This document shows positions 45,006 to 53,061 of a DNA stretch of 64,000 bases, in pieces. Source of the DNA: Ferrovibrio sp964218355 (lineage in GTDB: Bacteria; Pseudomonadota; Alphaproteobacteria; Ferrovibrionales; Ferrovibrionaceae); assembly GCF_964218355.1 (NCBI RefSeq), contig NZ_CAXPMC010000008.1:1-64000 (forward strand). The letters are read 5' to 3'. The notes beneath the pieces are model-generated. The model was not told the origin of the DNA. It did not search any database and worked only from the letters and a program-made list of their open reading frames with translations. Positions within the stretch are counted from its first letter, which is position 1. Every line of letters starts with the position of its first letter. The translations under genes were made by a program, and so were the position numbers.

Positions 45006-46262
45006 TCACTCCGCGCGGGCCGCCGGATTCTCGACCAGCAGGGCGATGCCCTGGCCACCGCCGATGCAGGCCGAGGCAACACCGTAGCGCAGGCCGGATT
45101 TCTGCAGCTCGCGCGCCACCGTCACCGCCAGCCGAATCCCGGTGGCACCCAGCGGATGGCCGATGGCAATGGCACCGCCGTTGACATTCAGCTTCTCGCG
45201 CGGGATCGACAGCGCCCGCATGCAGGCCATCACCTGGGCACCGAAGGCCTCGTTGATCTCGAACCGGTCGACATCCTCGATCCGGATGCCCGCCCTGGCA
45301 CAGACCGACTGGATCGCCGGCACCGGACCGATGCCCATCACCTCGGGGCGCACACCAACACTGGCACCGGCCACGATCCGGGCCAGCGGCGTCTTGCCCC
45401 TGGCACGCACGTAGTCGCCGCCCGCAACAATGGCTGCCGCTGCCCCGTCGACCACACCGGAGGAATTGCCGCCGGTCTGCACGCCGCCGAAGGCCGGCCG
45501 GATCTTGGCCAGGACCTCCACCGGCGACGGGCGCACATGGGTATCCTCGGTCACTTCCGGCGTCTTGCGGCTCAGCCTGATGCCGCGGGTGTTGTAGCCG
45601 GCAAACTCGAAGCTCTCGCTGGCAACCGGCGTGATCTCGCCCTTGAAATATCCCGCCTCGCGGGCCTTCACGGCGCGGTCGAAGCTTTCCGCCGCATAGG
45701 CATCCACTTCCTCGCGGCTGATCTGGTATTCGCGGGCCAGGTTTTCGGCGGTATCACCCATCATGATGCCGGGCGCGGTATCGATCAGCGCCTCCCAGAG
45801 GAAGTCCTTGAACTCCACCTGGCCCATGCGGAAGCCGTTGCGATGGGTATAGGCCGCCACCGGATTGCGGCTCATCGATTCAGCGCCGACCACCAGGCCG
45901 ACATCGGTCTGCCCCAGCCTGACCGCCGAGGCTGCCTGGATGATCGCCTCGATGCCGGTGCCGCAGACGCGCTGCACCAGATGCGCCGGCACCTCGATGG
46001 GGATGCCCGCATATAGGCCGACATGGCGCGGCAGCATATAGGCATCATAGGAAGCCTGCGCCATGTTGCCGGCGACCACGGTTCCGACATCCTCGGCCGG
46101 CGTGCCGCTTTTCTTCAGCACTTCACGGGCGACCTTGATGCCGAGATCGATCGGCGAAACTTCGGCAAACGCTCCCATGTAATCGGCAAAAGGCGTGCGG
46201 ACGCCGTCGACGAGCCAGATATCGTCGAAATCGACACTGAGGCCGGCAGGTTTACGCGACAT
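45006..46262 (-). CDS. thiolase (acetyl-CoA acyltransferase family)
   Basis: This 418-aa thiolase has the acyl-accepting C100 in HLVQRVCGTGIEA, the NEAFGAQ loop, the His in GGAIAIGHPLGATG and the second Cys in ASACIGGGQG. It cleaves a 3-oxoacyl-CoA with CoA. Context (feruloyl-CoA ligase-like and crotonase genes upstream) points to shortening of an aromatic side chain to a benzoyl-CoA plus acetyl-CoA. A 3-oxoadipyl-CoA thiolase role is possible because the pca operon is near and no pcaF is seen. Its start overlaps the ligase stop by 11 bp. Confidence 0.87.
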   Translation of the reverse strand: MSRKPAGLSVDFDDIWLVDGVRTPFADYMGAFAEVSPIDLGIKVAREVLKKSGTPAEDVGTVVAGNMAQASYDAYMLPRHVGLYAGIPIEVPAHLVQRVCGTGIEAIIQAASAVRLGQTDVGLVVGAESMSRNPVAAYTHRNGFRMGQVEFKDFLWEALIDTAPGIMMGDTAENLAREYQISREEVDAYAAESFDRAVKAREAGYFKGEITPVASESFEFAGYNTRGIRLSRKTPEVTEDTHVRPSPVEVLAKIRPAFGGVQTGGNSSGVVDGAAAAIVAGGDYVRARGKTPLARIVAGASVGVRPEVMGIGPVPAIQSVCARAGIRIEDVDRFEINEAFGAQVMACMRALSIPREKLNVNGGAIAIGHPLGATGIRLAVTVARELQKSGLRYGVASACIGGGQGIALLVENPAARAE

Positions 46263-48117
46263 GGACAATCCTCGTGTTGGCGGAAAGGACGCGGCCGGAT
46301 GGCCGCGCTGCATAAAGATCCTCGACCATGGCCTTGCGGTGGCCGAGCACGGCACGCTGGTTGATCGAACCCTTGTCGGTCACCTCGCCGACATCCAGCG
46401 AAGGCAGTTCGTCGACCAGGATCAGCCGTCCGATCCGGTTGGCACTGCCGGTGGCCTGGCGGGCGAAGTCCGCCAGCATGACCTCGAACTGCGCCCGCAC
46501 CCGCGGGTCGCCGACAATGGCGGCAACATGGCTGCCGGGCGGCAGGTCCGGGCAGAGTCCGCGACAATTCTCGACATCGATGAAAACCAGCGCGCCCAGC
46601 TCGTCGCGATCATGCCCGGCAATCACCACATCGCGCACATAGGGGGCGAAATGGGCAATGAAGCGGCCGCGCAGCGGGCCGACGCTGACCCAGGTGCCGC
46701 TGGTCAGCTTGAAGTCCTCGGAAATGCGGCCATCGAACAGCAACCCGCGCCCCGGCTGTGCCGGATCGATGAAGGCTGCCGCATCGCCCATCATGTAATA
46801 GCCTTCGTCGTCGAAGGCTCCGGCGCTGACCTCCGGCATCCGCCAGTAACCCGGCGTGACGTTGGGACCGCGCACGCGCACTTCCAGCTTTTCGCCGTTG
46901 GGCACCAGTTTCAGTTCCTGGCCCGGCACCGGCAGGCCGATCACGCCCGAGCGGTCGACCGGCCAGTTGGCGCAGAGTGCGAAGGGCGCCGTCTCGGTGG
47001 CGCCGAGGCCGCTGATGATCGGAATCCGCTCGCCGATCGTATCGACCGCGATTTCCTCCAGGGCCGACCAGACATGCTGCGGCAGGGCGGCACCGGCATA
47101 GAAGATCATCTTCAGGCGGCTGAAAAAGGTTTCCCGCAGGGCCCGCTCTGCCCGCAGATAGGGCAGCAGCATCTCGAAGCCTTTGGGCACGTTGAAATAT
47201 ACCGTCGGCGCGACCTCCCGCAGATTCCGTACAGTCCGCTCGATCAGGGCCGGCACCGGCTTGCCGTCGTCGATATAGAGCGAGCCGCCATTGTAGAGCG
47301 TGATGCCGACATTGTGGTTGCCGCCAAAGGTGTGATTCCATGGCAGCCAGTCGATGAAGACCGGCGGTTCCTCGCCGAAAACCGGCAGCGACTGCAGGAT
47401 CATCTGCTGGTTGCTGCACAGCATGCGCTGGGTGTTGATCACGCCTTTCGGCATGCCGGTCGAACCCGAGGTGAACAGGAATTTGGCGATGCTGTCCGGC
47501 CCGACCCGGCCATGGGCGGCCTCGACCGCAGCCGTCGGCATGGTGGCGCGCAGATCGCCGAACAGGGTGGCCGGCCGGTCTGCCGGCGGATTGGCGCCGA
47601 CGACCAGTTCGGCATCCGCCGGCATGGCCGCGGCCAGCGCCCGGGCGAATTTCGCACCATCCGCTGCGAAGACCAGCCCCGGCCGCAGCATGTCGAGTAC
47701 ATGCCGCAGCTTGCCGAAATCGCTGGATACCAGGGCGTAAGCCGGCGAAATCGCCGCCGACGGCACACCGACATGCTGGGCCGCCAGGGCCAGCAGCGCG
47801 TGATCGGCATCGTTGTCGGACAGGATGGCCACCGGCCGGTCCACGGAAAGCCGCCGGTCGAGCAGCGCCTGGCCGACAGCCCGCACGCCATGCAGGGCGT
47901 CGCGGTAGGAAACCTTCTGCCAGCCGCCTGCGGCATCGCGCTGGGCGATGAAGGTGCGGTCCGGCGCCGCCGACGCCCAGTGCACCAGCCGCTCCGTCAG
48001 GCGGTCAGGATAGGACCCGAGCGGTTCCGGCGACCGCATCAGGATGCTGCCATCGGCGCGGCGCGTCAGTTCGGTATCGGCGCGGCCGAAACGGACCTGA
48101 CGGAATGGGTGGGTCAT
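46252..48117 (-). CDS. fcs: feruloyl-CoA synthetase-like acyl-CoA ligase
   Basis: This 621-aa ANL-superfamily ligase activates a carboxylic acid with ATP and CoA. The P-loop is FLFTSGSTGMPKGV. The N-terminal pattern LRSPEPLGSYP-like with LTERLVHWASAAPDRTFIAQR and the core WNHTFGGNHNVGITLYNGG match feruloyl-CoA synthetases rather than fatty acid ligases. Substrate is probably ferulate, p-coumarate or a similar acid. Shine-Dalgarno is GGGAGGAAG. It lies between the crotonase and thiolase genes. Confidence 0.86.
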   Translation of the reverse strand: MTHPFRQVRFGRADTELTRRADGSILMRSPEPLGSYPDRLTERLVHWASAAPDRTFIAQRDAAGGWQKVSYRDALHGVRAVGQALLDRRLSVDRPVAILSDNDADHALLALAAQHVGVPSAAISPAYALVSSDFGKLRHVLDMLRPGLVFAADGAKFARALAAAMPADAELVVGANPPADRPATLFGDLRATMPTAAVEAAHGRVGPDSIAKFLFTSGSTGMPKGVINTQRMLCSNQQMILQSLPVFGEEPPVFIDWLPWNHTFGGNHNVGITLYNGGSLYIDDGKPVPALIERTVRNLREVAPTVYFNVPKGFEMLLPYLRAERALRETFFSRLKMIFYAGAALPQHVWSALEEIAVDTIGERIPIISGLGATETAPFALCANWPVDRSGVIGLPVPGQELKLVPNGEKLEVRVRGPNVTPGYWRMPEVSAGAFDDEGYYMMGDAAAFIDPAQPGRGLLFDGRISEDFKLTSGTWVSVGPLRGRFIAHFAPYVRDVVIAGHDRDELGALVFIDVENCRGLCPDLPPGSHVAAIVGDPRVRAQFEVMLADFARQATGSANRIGRLILVDELPSLDVGEVTDKGSINQRAVLGHRKAMVEDLYAARPSGRVLSANTRIVHVA

Positions 48118-48150
48118 GCGTCTTCCTCCCGTATGTCCCGCGCCGGTAAC

Positions 48151-48212
48151 GGGCTGCCGGCTTCCGGACGGCAGCCCCGCGGGATGGCTCCGCCGCCCTT
48201 GCGGTCGGAGCC
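48151..48212. other. two hairpins between crotonase and ligase genes
   Basis: GGGCTGCCG (48151-48159) pairs perfectly with CGGCAGCCC (48169-48177). Next to it GGCTCCGCCGC pairs with GCGGTCGGAGCC (48186-48212) with one bulge. Neither has a U-run. They occupy the 112-bp spacer within the operon and could tune downstream expression or mRNA stability. Confidence 0.5.
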
Positions 48213-48229
48213 GGCAATCCTGGTGCCGG

Positions 48230-49042
48230 CTATTTGCCGACCTTGGCGGCACGCTTTTCGAGAAAATCGCGGATGCGGGTTTTCGCCTCGATATCCGCCT
48301 GGGCGATGGAGGAGATCATCGCCTCCATCATGTAGCCGGATTCGGGGCTGGTTTCCGCAATGCGCGGCAGCGCGTGCATCACCGCGAAATTGGTCATCGG
48401 GGCATTGCCGGCAATCTTCGCGGCCAGTTCCATGGCCTTCGTCATGCCCTCGCCGGCACCGACCAGATACTGCGACAGGCCGATGGCATGGCCCTCGGCG
48501 GCATCATAGACCCGGCCGGTCAGCATCATGTCCATCATGCGTGCCACGCCGATCAGGCGCGGAATCCGCACCGAGCCCCCGCCACCGACGAAAATGCCGC
48601 GCTGCCCCTCGGGCAGGGCATAGAAGCTGGAGGGTTCGGCAATGCGGATATGGGTGGCCGCGGCCAGTTCGAGGCCGCCGCCGATCACCGCGCCATGCAG
48701 CACCGAGATGACGGGAACGCGGCCGAACTGGATATGCCGGAAAGCCTCATGCCACATCATGGAATGACCGACGCCCTCGGTGGCCGACTGTTCCTGCAGC
48801 GAGGAAAGGTCAAGGCCGGCGGAAAAATGCTCGCCCTGACCATCGATCACCACCACCTTCACCCCCGCCGGCGGCGCGGCAAAGAACCGGTGCAGGCCCA
48901 TCACGGTTGCATTGTCGAGGGCATTGCGTTTCTCCGCCCGCATCAGGCGCAGCACCGCGATTTCGCCCTGCAGTTCGACCCCCAGGCTGGCTGGCAGGTC
49001 GAATGCGGGCGCGTCGTTTCGGTCGATCGGATTCAGCTGCAT
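48230..49042 (-). CDS. crotonase-fold enoyl-CoA hydratase
   Basis: This 270-aa crotonase-family protein has the oxyanion-hole stretches EKRNALDNATV and HFSAGLDLSSL, and HGAVIGGGLELAAATHIRIAE. It probably hydrates the hydroxycinnamoyl-CoA double bond. It could be a hydratase only (beta-oxidative route) or a hydratase/aldolase releasing an aldehyde; the neighbouring thiolase favours the first. No vanillin dehydrogenase is seen nearby. The ATG at 49042 is used, with an inverted repeat upstream. Confidence 0.85.
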   Translation of the reverse strand: MQLNPIDRNDAPAFDLPASLGVELQGEIAVLRLMRAEKRNALDNATVMGLHRFFAAPPAGVKVVVIDGQGEHFSAGLDLSSLQEQSATEGVGHSMMWHEAFRHIQFGRVPVISVLHGAVIGGGLELAAATHIRIAEPSSFYALPEGQRGIFVGGGGSVRIPRLIGVARMMDMMLTGRVYDAAEGHAIGLSQYLVGAGEGMTKAMELAAKIAGNAPMTNFAVMHALPRIAETSPESGYMMEAMISSIAQADIEAKTRIRDFLEKRAAKVGK

Positions 49043-49066
49043 CTTGGTTTTGCTTCCGGTGATAAT

Positions 49067-49083
49067 TGTTATGGAATATAACA
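49067..49083. promoter_or_regulatory. inverted repeat upstream of the crotonase gene
   Basis: TGTTAT (49067-49072) and ATAACA (49078-49083) form a perfect inverted repeat with a 5-bp spacer, 25 bp before the start codon in an AT-rich stretch. A related element lies upstream of the FAH-family gene, so one regulator may control both. Confidence 0.55.
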
Positions 49084-49166
49084 TTCATGCCGCTCTTGGC
49101 AAGCGCCAAAAGGCGAGCCGCCAGGCGGCGGGCGGACTCCTGGAATAAGCTGGTTTTCCGGTCTTT

Positions 49167-50033
49167 TCAGGCTGTTCGCCAATCCCCGGCAATCGCGATC
49201 TGCATGCTGCCGATCCCATCGATCCAGGCCTCCATGCGGTCGCCGGGATTGACCTGCGACACCCCTTCCGGCGTGCCGGTCATGATCACATCGCCAGGCT
49301 GCAGGGTGTAGAAGCGCGACGCATATTCGATCAGCCTCTGCACATCGAAAATCAGGTAGCTGGTATTCGACTTCTGGCGGGTCTCGCCATTGACCGCGAT
49401 GCTGAGGTCCAGCCGGTTCGGATCGGCAATCTCGTCGCGGGTGACGATCCACGGCCCCAGCACGGCGAATGTGTCCACGGATTTGCGGAAACCGGGGAAT
49501 TCCGGCCCCCGGATCGTCATGTCCAGGCCGATGCTGTAGCCCAGAACGTGATCCAGCGCCTGTTCGCGCGGGATGAACCGGCCCTCCCTGCCGATGATCA
49601 CCGCCAGTTCGACCTCATGGTCGTTGCGGCGGTCGGGAAAGCTGAGCTGCACCTCCTGTGCCGGCCCGATCAGGGCGGAATTCGCCTTGATGAACAGGCC
49701 GTACTGGTCGAGCGACGTGAAGGTCTTGCCGTGGTTGATCGCCGTATCGGCATTGGCCTCGTCGATATGGGCGCGGTAGTTGATCGGCGCCCCGATGATC
49801 TTGCCCGGATTGGCCACCGGGCTGTCCAGCCGCACCGCGGCCAGCGGCAGTGTGCTGCCGCCGGCTTTCGCCTGCGCCGCGATCTGCGGCAGCAGGGCCG
49901 GAATCTGCCGCACGATCCAGTCGCCGGGTGGCAGCGGCCAGGCCGGCTTCAGGTCGAACAGGGCGGTGACATCGTGGACCACATCGCCCGCGACGACACC
50001 GATACGGTTGCTGTTGAAGCGGCAGATACGCAT
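49167..50033 (-). CDS. fumarylacetoacetate hydrolase family protein
   Basis: This 288-aa protein has the FAH C-terminal fold: PGKIIGAPINYRAHIDEAN, the metal ligands in NDHEVELAVIIGREG, SIGLDMTIRGPEF, and the end GDVIMTGTPEGVSQVNPGD. The family includes acylpyruvases, fumarylpyruvate hydrolases and 2-oxo-3-enoate hydratases in aromatic degradation. The exact substrate is unknown. Starts at 50033, 50045 or 50078 are possible. It lies upstream of the crotonase gene on the same strand, with its own promoter-like repeat. Confidence 0.82.
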   Translation of the reverse strand: MRICRFNSNRIGVVAGDVVHDVTALFDLKPAWPLPPGDWIVRQIPALLPQIAAQAKAGGSTLPLAAVRLDSPVANPGKIIGAPINYRAHIDEANADTAINHGKTFTSLDQYGLFIKANSALIGPAQEVQLSFPDRRNDHEVELAVIIGREGRFIPREQALDHVLGYSIGLDMTIRGPEFPGFRKSVDTFAVLGPWIVTRDEIADPNRLDLSIAVNGETRQKSNTSYLIFDVQRLIEYASRFYTLQPGDVIMTGTPEGVSQVNPGDRMEAWIDGIGSMQIAIAGDWRTA

Positions 50034-50083
50034 GACGGTTTCCATCCCGGCGCCGGATGCCGGGTCGGCATCGGTCATATCGT

Positions 50084-50098
50084 TTGTTTATATAACAA
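50084..50098. promoter_or_regulatory. inverted repeat upstream of the FAH-family gene
   Basis: TTGTT (50084-50088) and AACAA (50094-50098) flank TATAT in an AT-rich island. On the minus strand it reads TTGTTATATAAACAA and shares TGTTATAT with the element upstream of the crotonase gene. It is probably an operator or promoter element for the FAH-family gene. Confidence 0.5.
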
Positions 50099-50132
50099 TC
50101 GCCGGATAGTACAAGCCGCCGCCCGCGACACG

Positions 50133-51269
50133 TCAATCCTCTCCGGCCGGGATCAGATCGCTGTGCGACGGCGGCAGGTCGCCCAGCGGCCCCATCGCCG
50201 CCCGGTCGCGGGCGAATAACGGCTTGGACTGGACATACAGCGCCAGCAGCCGGGCCAGCGCCACCAGCGAATCCGCATGGCTGCGCTCGTAACCATGGGA
50301 GGCATCCAGCGCGAAGCAAACCAGCGCCGTGCGGATGTCGTTGCCGGCCTCGAGTGCCGAAGCCGCATCGCTGCGGTAATAGCGGAAAACGTCGCGGCTG
50401 TGCTCGATGCCGTGCTTGCCGCAGATCTCCAGCAGCCGCCGGGTCAGGTGGCGGTCGAACGGGCCGCTGGAATCCTGCATGGCAATGGTCACGCCGAATT
50501 CGCTGGTATACTGCCCGGGTGCGATGGTGCCGTTGTCGATGGAAACCAGCTCGGCCACATCGCCGTGCAGTACGGTCGAGGCGCCAACCCCGACCTCTTC
50601 GGCGATGGTGAAGATCAGGTGGCAATCCATCGGCAGCCGCGCATCGGATTTGCAGATTGCCCGCGCGGCCGCCAGCATCGCCGCCACGCCGGCCTTGTCG
50701 TCGAGATGACGTGCCACCAGGAAGCCGTTGTCGAGGAATTCCGGCATCGGATCGATCGAGATCGTATCGCCGACATGGATGCCCAGCGCACGGATATCGG
50801 CCTCGCTGTCCACCTTCTCATCCAGGCGCAGCTCCAGATTATGCCAGCCGATCGGCTGGGTATCGATCTCCTCGTTGAAGGTATGGCCCGAGGCCTTGCG
50901 CGGCAGGATGCTGCCGCGATAGTGCGTGCCGTCATCGGTGTGCACCAGGCAGCGGGCACCCTCGGCAAAGCGCGCCGACCAGGTGCCGATCGGCACCACC
51001 TGCGGCCGGCCATTCTCCCAGAATCCCTTCACCATGGCGCCGAGCGTATCGAGATGGCCGACAATGGCGCGGTCCGGCGAGGATCGCGATCCCTTGAAAT
51101 CGGCACGGATCGCACCGCGCCGGGTCAGCTCGTACGGGACCCCCATATCGTCCAGTTCGCCGCAGACGAAAGCCACCACCGCATCGGTCATGCCGCTGGG
51201 GCTGGGAATCGCCAGCAGGGTACGCAGGGTCTGCAGCAGGTAGTCGCGGTCGATCGTCAGGTCTTTCAT
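50133..51269 (-). CDS. NAGGN-system M42 family peptidase
   Basis: This 378-aa aminopeptidase-like protein of the M42 family has the dizinc ligands in IVGHLDTLGAMVK (His), HLDDKAGVAAMLAAAR (Asp) and TIAEEVGVGAS (Glu-Glu), with later HGIEHSRD-type residues. It is regularly found with the N-acetylglutaminylglutamine amide genes, where it may degrade the osmolyte or a precursor. It is 4 bp after the synthetase gene on the same strand and ends the operon. Confidence 0.88.
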   Translation of the reverse strand: MKDLTIDRDYLLQTLRTLLAIPSPSGMTDAVVAFVCGELDDMGVPYELTRRGAIRADFKGSRSSPDRAIVGHLDTLGAMVKGFWENGRPQVVPIGTWSARFAEGARCLVHTDDGTHYRGSILPRKASGHTFNEEIDTQPIGWHNLELRLDEKVDSEADIRALGIHVGDTISIDPMPEFLDNGFLVARHLDDKAGVAAMLAAARAICKSDARLPMDCHLIFTIAEEVGVGASTVLHGDVAELVSIDNGTIAPGQYTSEFGVTIAMQDSSGPFDRHLTRRLLEICGKHGIEHSRDVFRYYRSDAASALEAGNDIRTALVCFALDASHGYERSHADSLVALARLLALYVQSKPLFARDRAAMGPLGDLPPSHSDLIPAGED

Positions 51270-51273
51270 GGTC

Positions 51274-53043
51274 TCAGCGCCCTCCGCGCGCCGGGCGCTT
51301 TGTCGCCCTGGTTTCCGGGAACAGGAAGTCGATGAATTTTTCGGCCGTCGGCTGCGGTTCGTGATTGGCCAGCCCCGGCCGCTCGTTCGCCTCGATGATG
51401 CGGTAATGCGGCTGGTCCGGCGACCGGACGATGAAATCGAAACCGACCAGAGGCATGTGCAGGACCTCTGCAGCCCGCACCGCCGCCGCGGCCAGCTCCG
51501 GATGCAGCACGGGCGTAACGTCGTGGATCGTGCCGCCGGTATGCAGGTTGGCGGTCTTGCGCACGGCGAGAGCTTCGCCCTGGGGCAGGATGTCGGTGAA
51601 GCCGAAGCCGGCCGCCCGCACGCAGCGCTCGGTTTCCTCGTCCAGCGGAATCCGGCTTTCGCCGCCGGTGGCCGCCGCCCGGCGGCGGCTCTGTTTCTCG
51701 ATCAGTTCGATCACCGTATGCACGCCATCGCCGACAATCGTCGCCGGCCGCCGGATGGCTGCGGCGACAACCTCGCCATCGATGACGATGATGCGCAGAT
51801 CCTCGCCGGAAACGAATTCCTCGGCGATCACCTGATCGGCGATCCGGCGGGCTGCCTCGTAGGCGACCAGCACCTCGCTGCGGCGACGCAGGTCGACGAA
51901 GACACCGCGCCCCTGTTCTCCGCGCGCCGGCTTGACCACGACGCGCCGGTGCTTTTCCAGGAATGTCACCGCATCTTCCGGTGCCGCCAGCGTTGTCTGG
52001 TCCGGCACGGAAAGACCGGCACGGTCCAGCAGCCGGCGGGTCAGCGCCTTGTCGTCGCAGCGGCTCATGGCGACAGCGGTGGTGAGGTCGCTGAGGCTTT
52101 CCCGGCAATGCACGCTGCGTGCGCCATGGGTCAGGGTGAAAATGCCGGCAGCGGCATCCTCGACCTCGACCGCGATGCCGCGCCGCCGCGCCTCATCGAC
52201 GATGATGCGGGCGTAGACATTCAGACCGCCATCGGGCGATGGCCCGATATAGAGCTTCTGGTTGATCGAATTGCGCGTCTTGATGCAGTAGACCGGAATC
52301 TGCACGAAACCCAGCTGCCGGTAGAGGGCGATGGCCTGCTCGTTGTCATGCATCACCGAGAGATCCATGAAGCTGCGCCCGGCTGCCTGCATATGGCGGG
52401 CCAGACCCAGGGTCAGCGCGCGCCCGATGCCGGGCTGCGCCGCCTGCGGGTCGACAGAAAGCGCCCACAGGCTGCTGCCATTGTCGGGGTCGCGGAAGGC
52501 GGTGACATGGTCCACCCCCATCACGACGCCGACCAGCTGCTGCGGCTCGCCGCCGGTTTCCGCCACCAGGATGTCCACCGCCGGATGCCGGTCCGCACAA
52601 TACCCGTCGCGCAGCGGCACCATGCCACGGGATACATACAGCCGGTTGATCTCGCTTTCATCGGCCGGTGTCGCCGGCCGCACGGTCACGGCTGCATCGC
52701 CCTCGTCCGGCAGGGCCGCACTGAGGTCAAGCCTGAAGGCATGGGAAGGATCGAGGAACAGGGCCTGCGGCGCAATCGACAGGACCACATGCGGCTCGCG
52801 CACATAGAAAGCGATATCCCGCTCGCCGATGGTTTCCTCGACCAGACGGTCGGCCACCTGTTCCGGGCCGTCGCAGGTCTGGCCGAACAGCAGCCGGCCC
52901 CAGCCGCAATCCACTGTGGCGGCGCGGCGGCGCACGGCCCGGGGCGGGGCACCCCATTGCTGCAGTGACAGGCCTCCGGCCTCCGCGGCGGGCAGGCTGG
53001 CTTCCGGCGGGCTGCGGCCATAATCGGCAGCGATAGCAGTCAT
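51274..53043 (-). CDS. ngg: N-acetylglutaminylglutamine synthetase (GNAT plus ATP-grasp)
   Basis: This 589-aa bifunctional protein makes the dipeptide N-acetylglutaminylglutamine. The N-terminal half has a GNAT acetyltransferase domain (about 120-265, with the acetyl-CoA loop QPGIGRALTLGL). The C-terminal half is an ATP-grasp ligase (about 330-580, VVKPARGEQGRGVFVDL and RIIEANERPGLANHEP). The architecture is diagnostic of the NAGGN osmoprotectant pathway. It follows the amidotransferase gene by 18 bp. Gene naming follows the Sinorhizobium system. Confidence 0.9.
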   Translation of the reverse strand: MTAIAADYGRSPPEASLPAAEAGGLSLQQWGAPPRAVRRRAATVDCGWGRLLFGQTCDGPEQVADRLVEETIGERDIAFYVREPHVVLSIAPQALFLDPSHAFRLDLSAALPDEGDAAVTVRPATPADESEINRLYVSRGMVPLRDGYCADRHPAVDILVAETGGEPQQLVGVVMGVDHVTAFRDPDNGSSLWALSVDPQAAQPGIGRALTLGLARHMQAAGRSFMDLSVMHDNEQAIALYRQLGFVQIPVYCIKTRNSINQKLYIGPSPDGGLNVYARIIVDEARRRGIAVEVEDAAAGIFTLTHGARSVHCRESLSDLTTAVAMSRCDDKALTRRLLDRAGLSVPDQTTLAAPEDAVTFLEKHRRVVVKPARGEQGRGVFVDLRRRSEVLVAYEAARRIADQVIAEEFVSGEDLRIIVIDGEVVAAAIRRPATIVGDGVHTVIELIEKQSRRRAAATGGESRIPLDEETERCVRAAGFGFTDILPQGEALAVRKTANLHTGGTIHDVTPVLHPELAAAAVRAAEVLHMPLVGFDFIVRSPDQPHYRIIEANERPGLANHEPQPTAEKFIDFLFPETRATKRPARGGR

Positions 53044-53061
53044 GGCGTTACTCCCGGTGCG

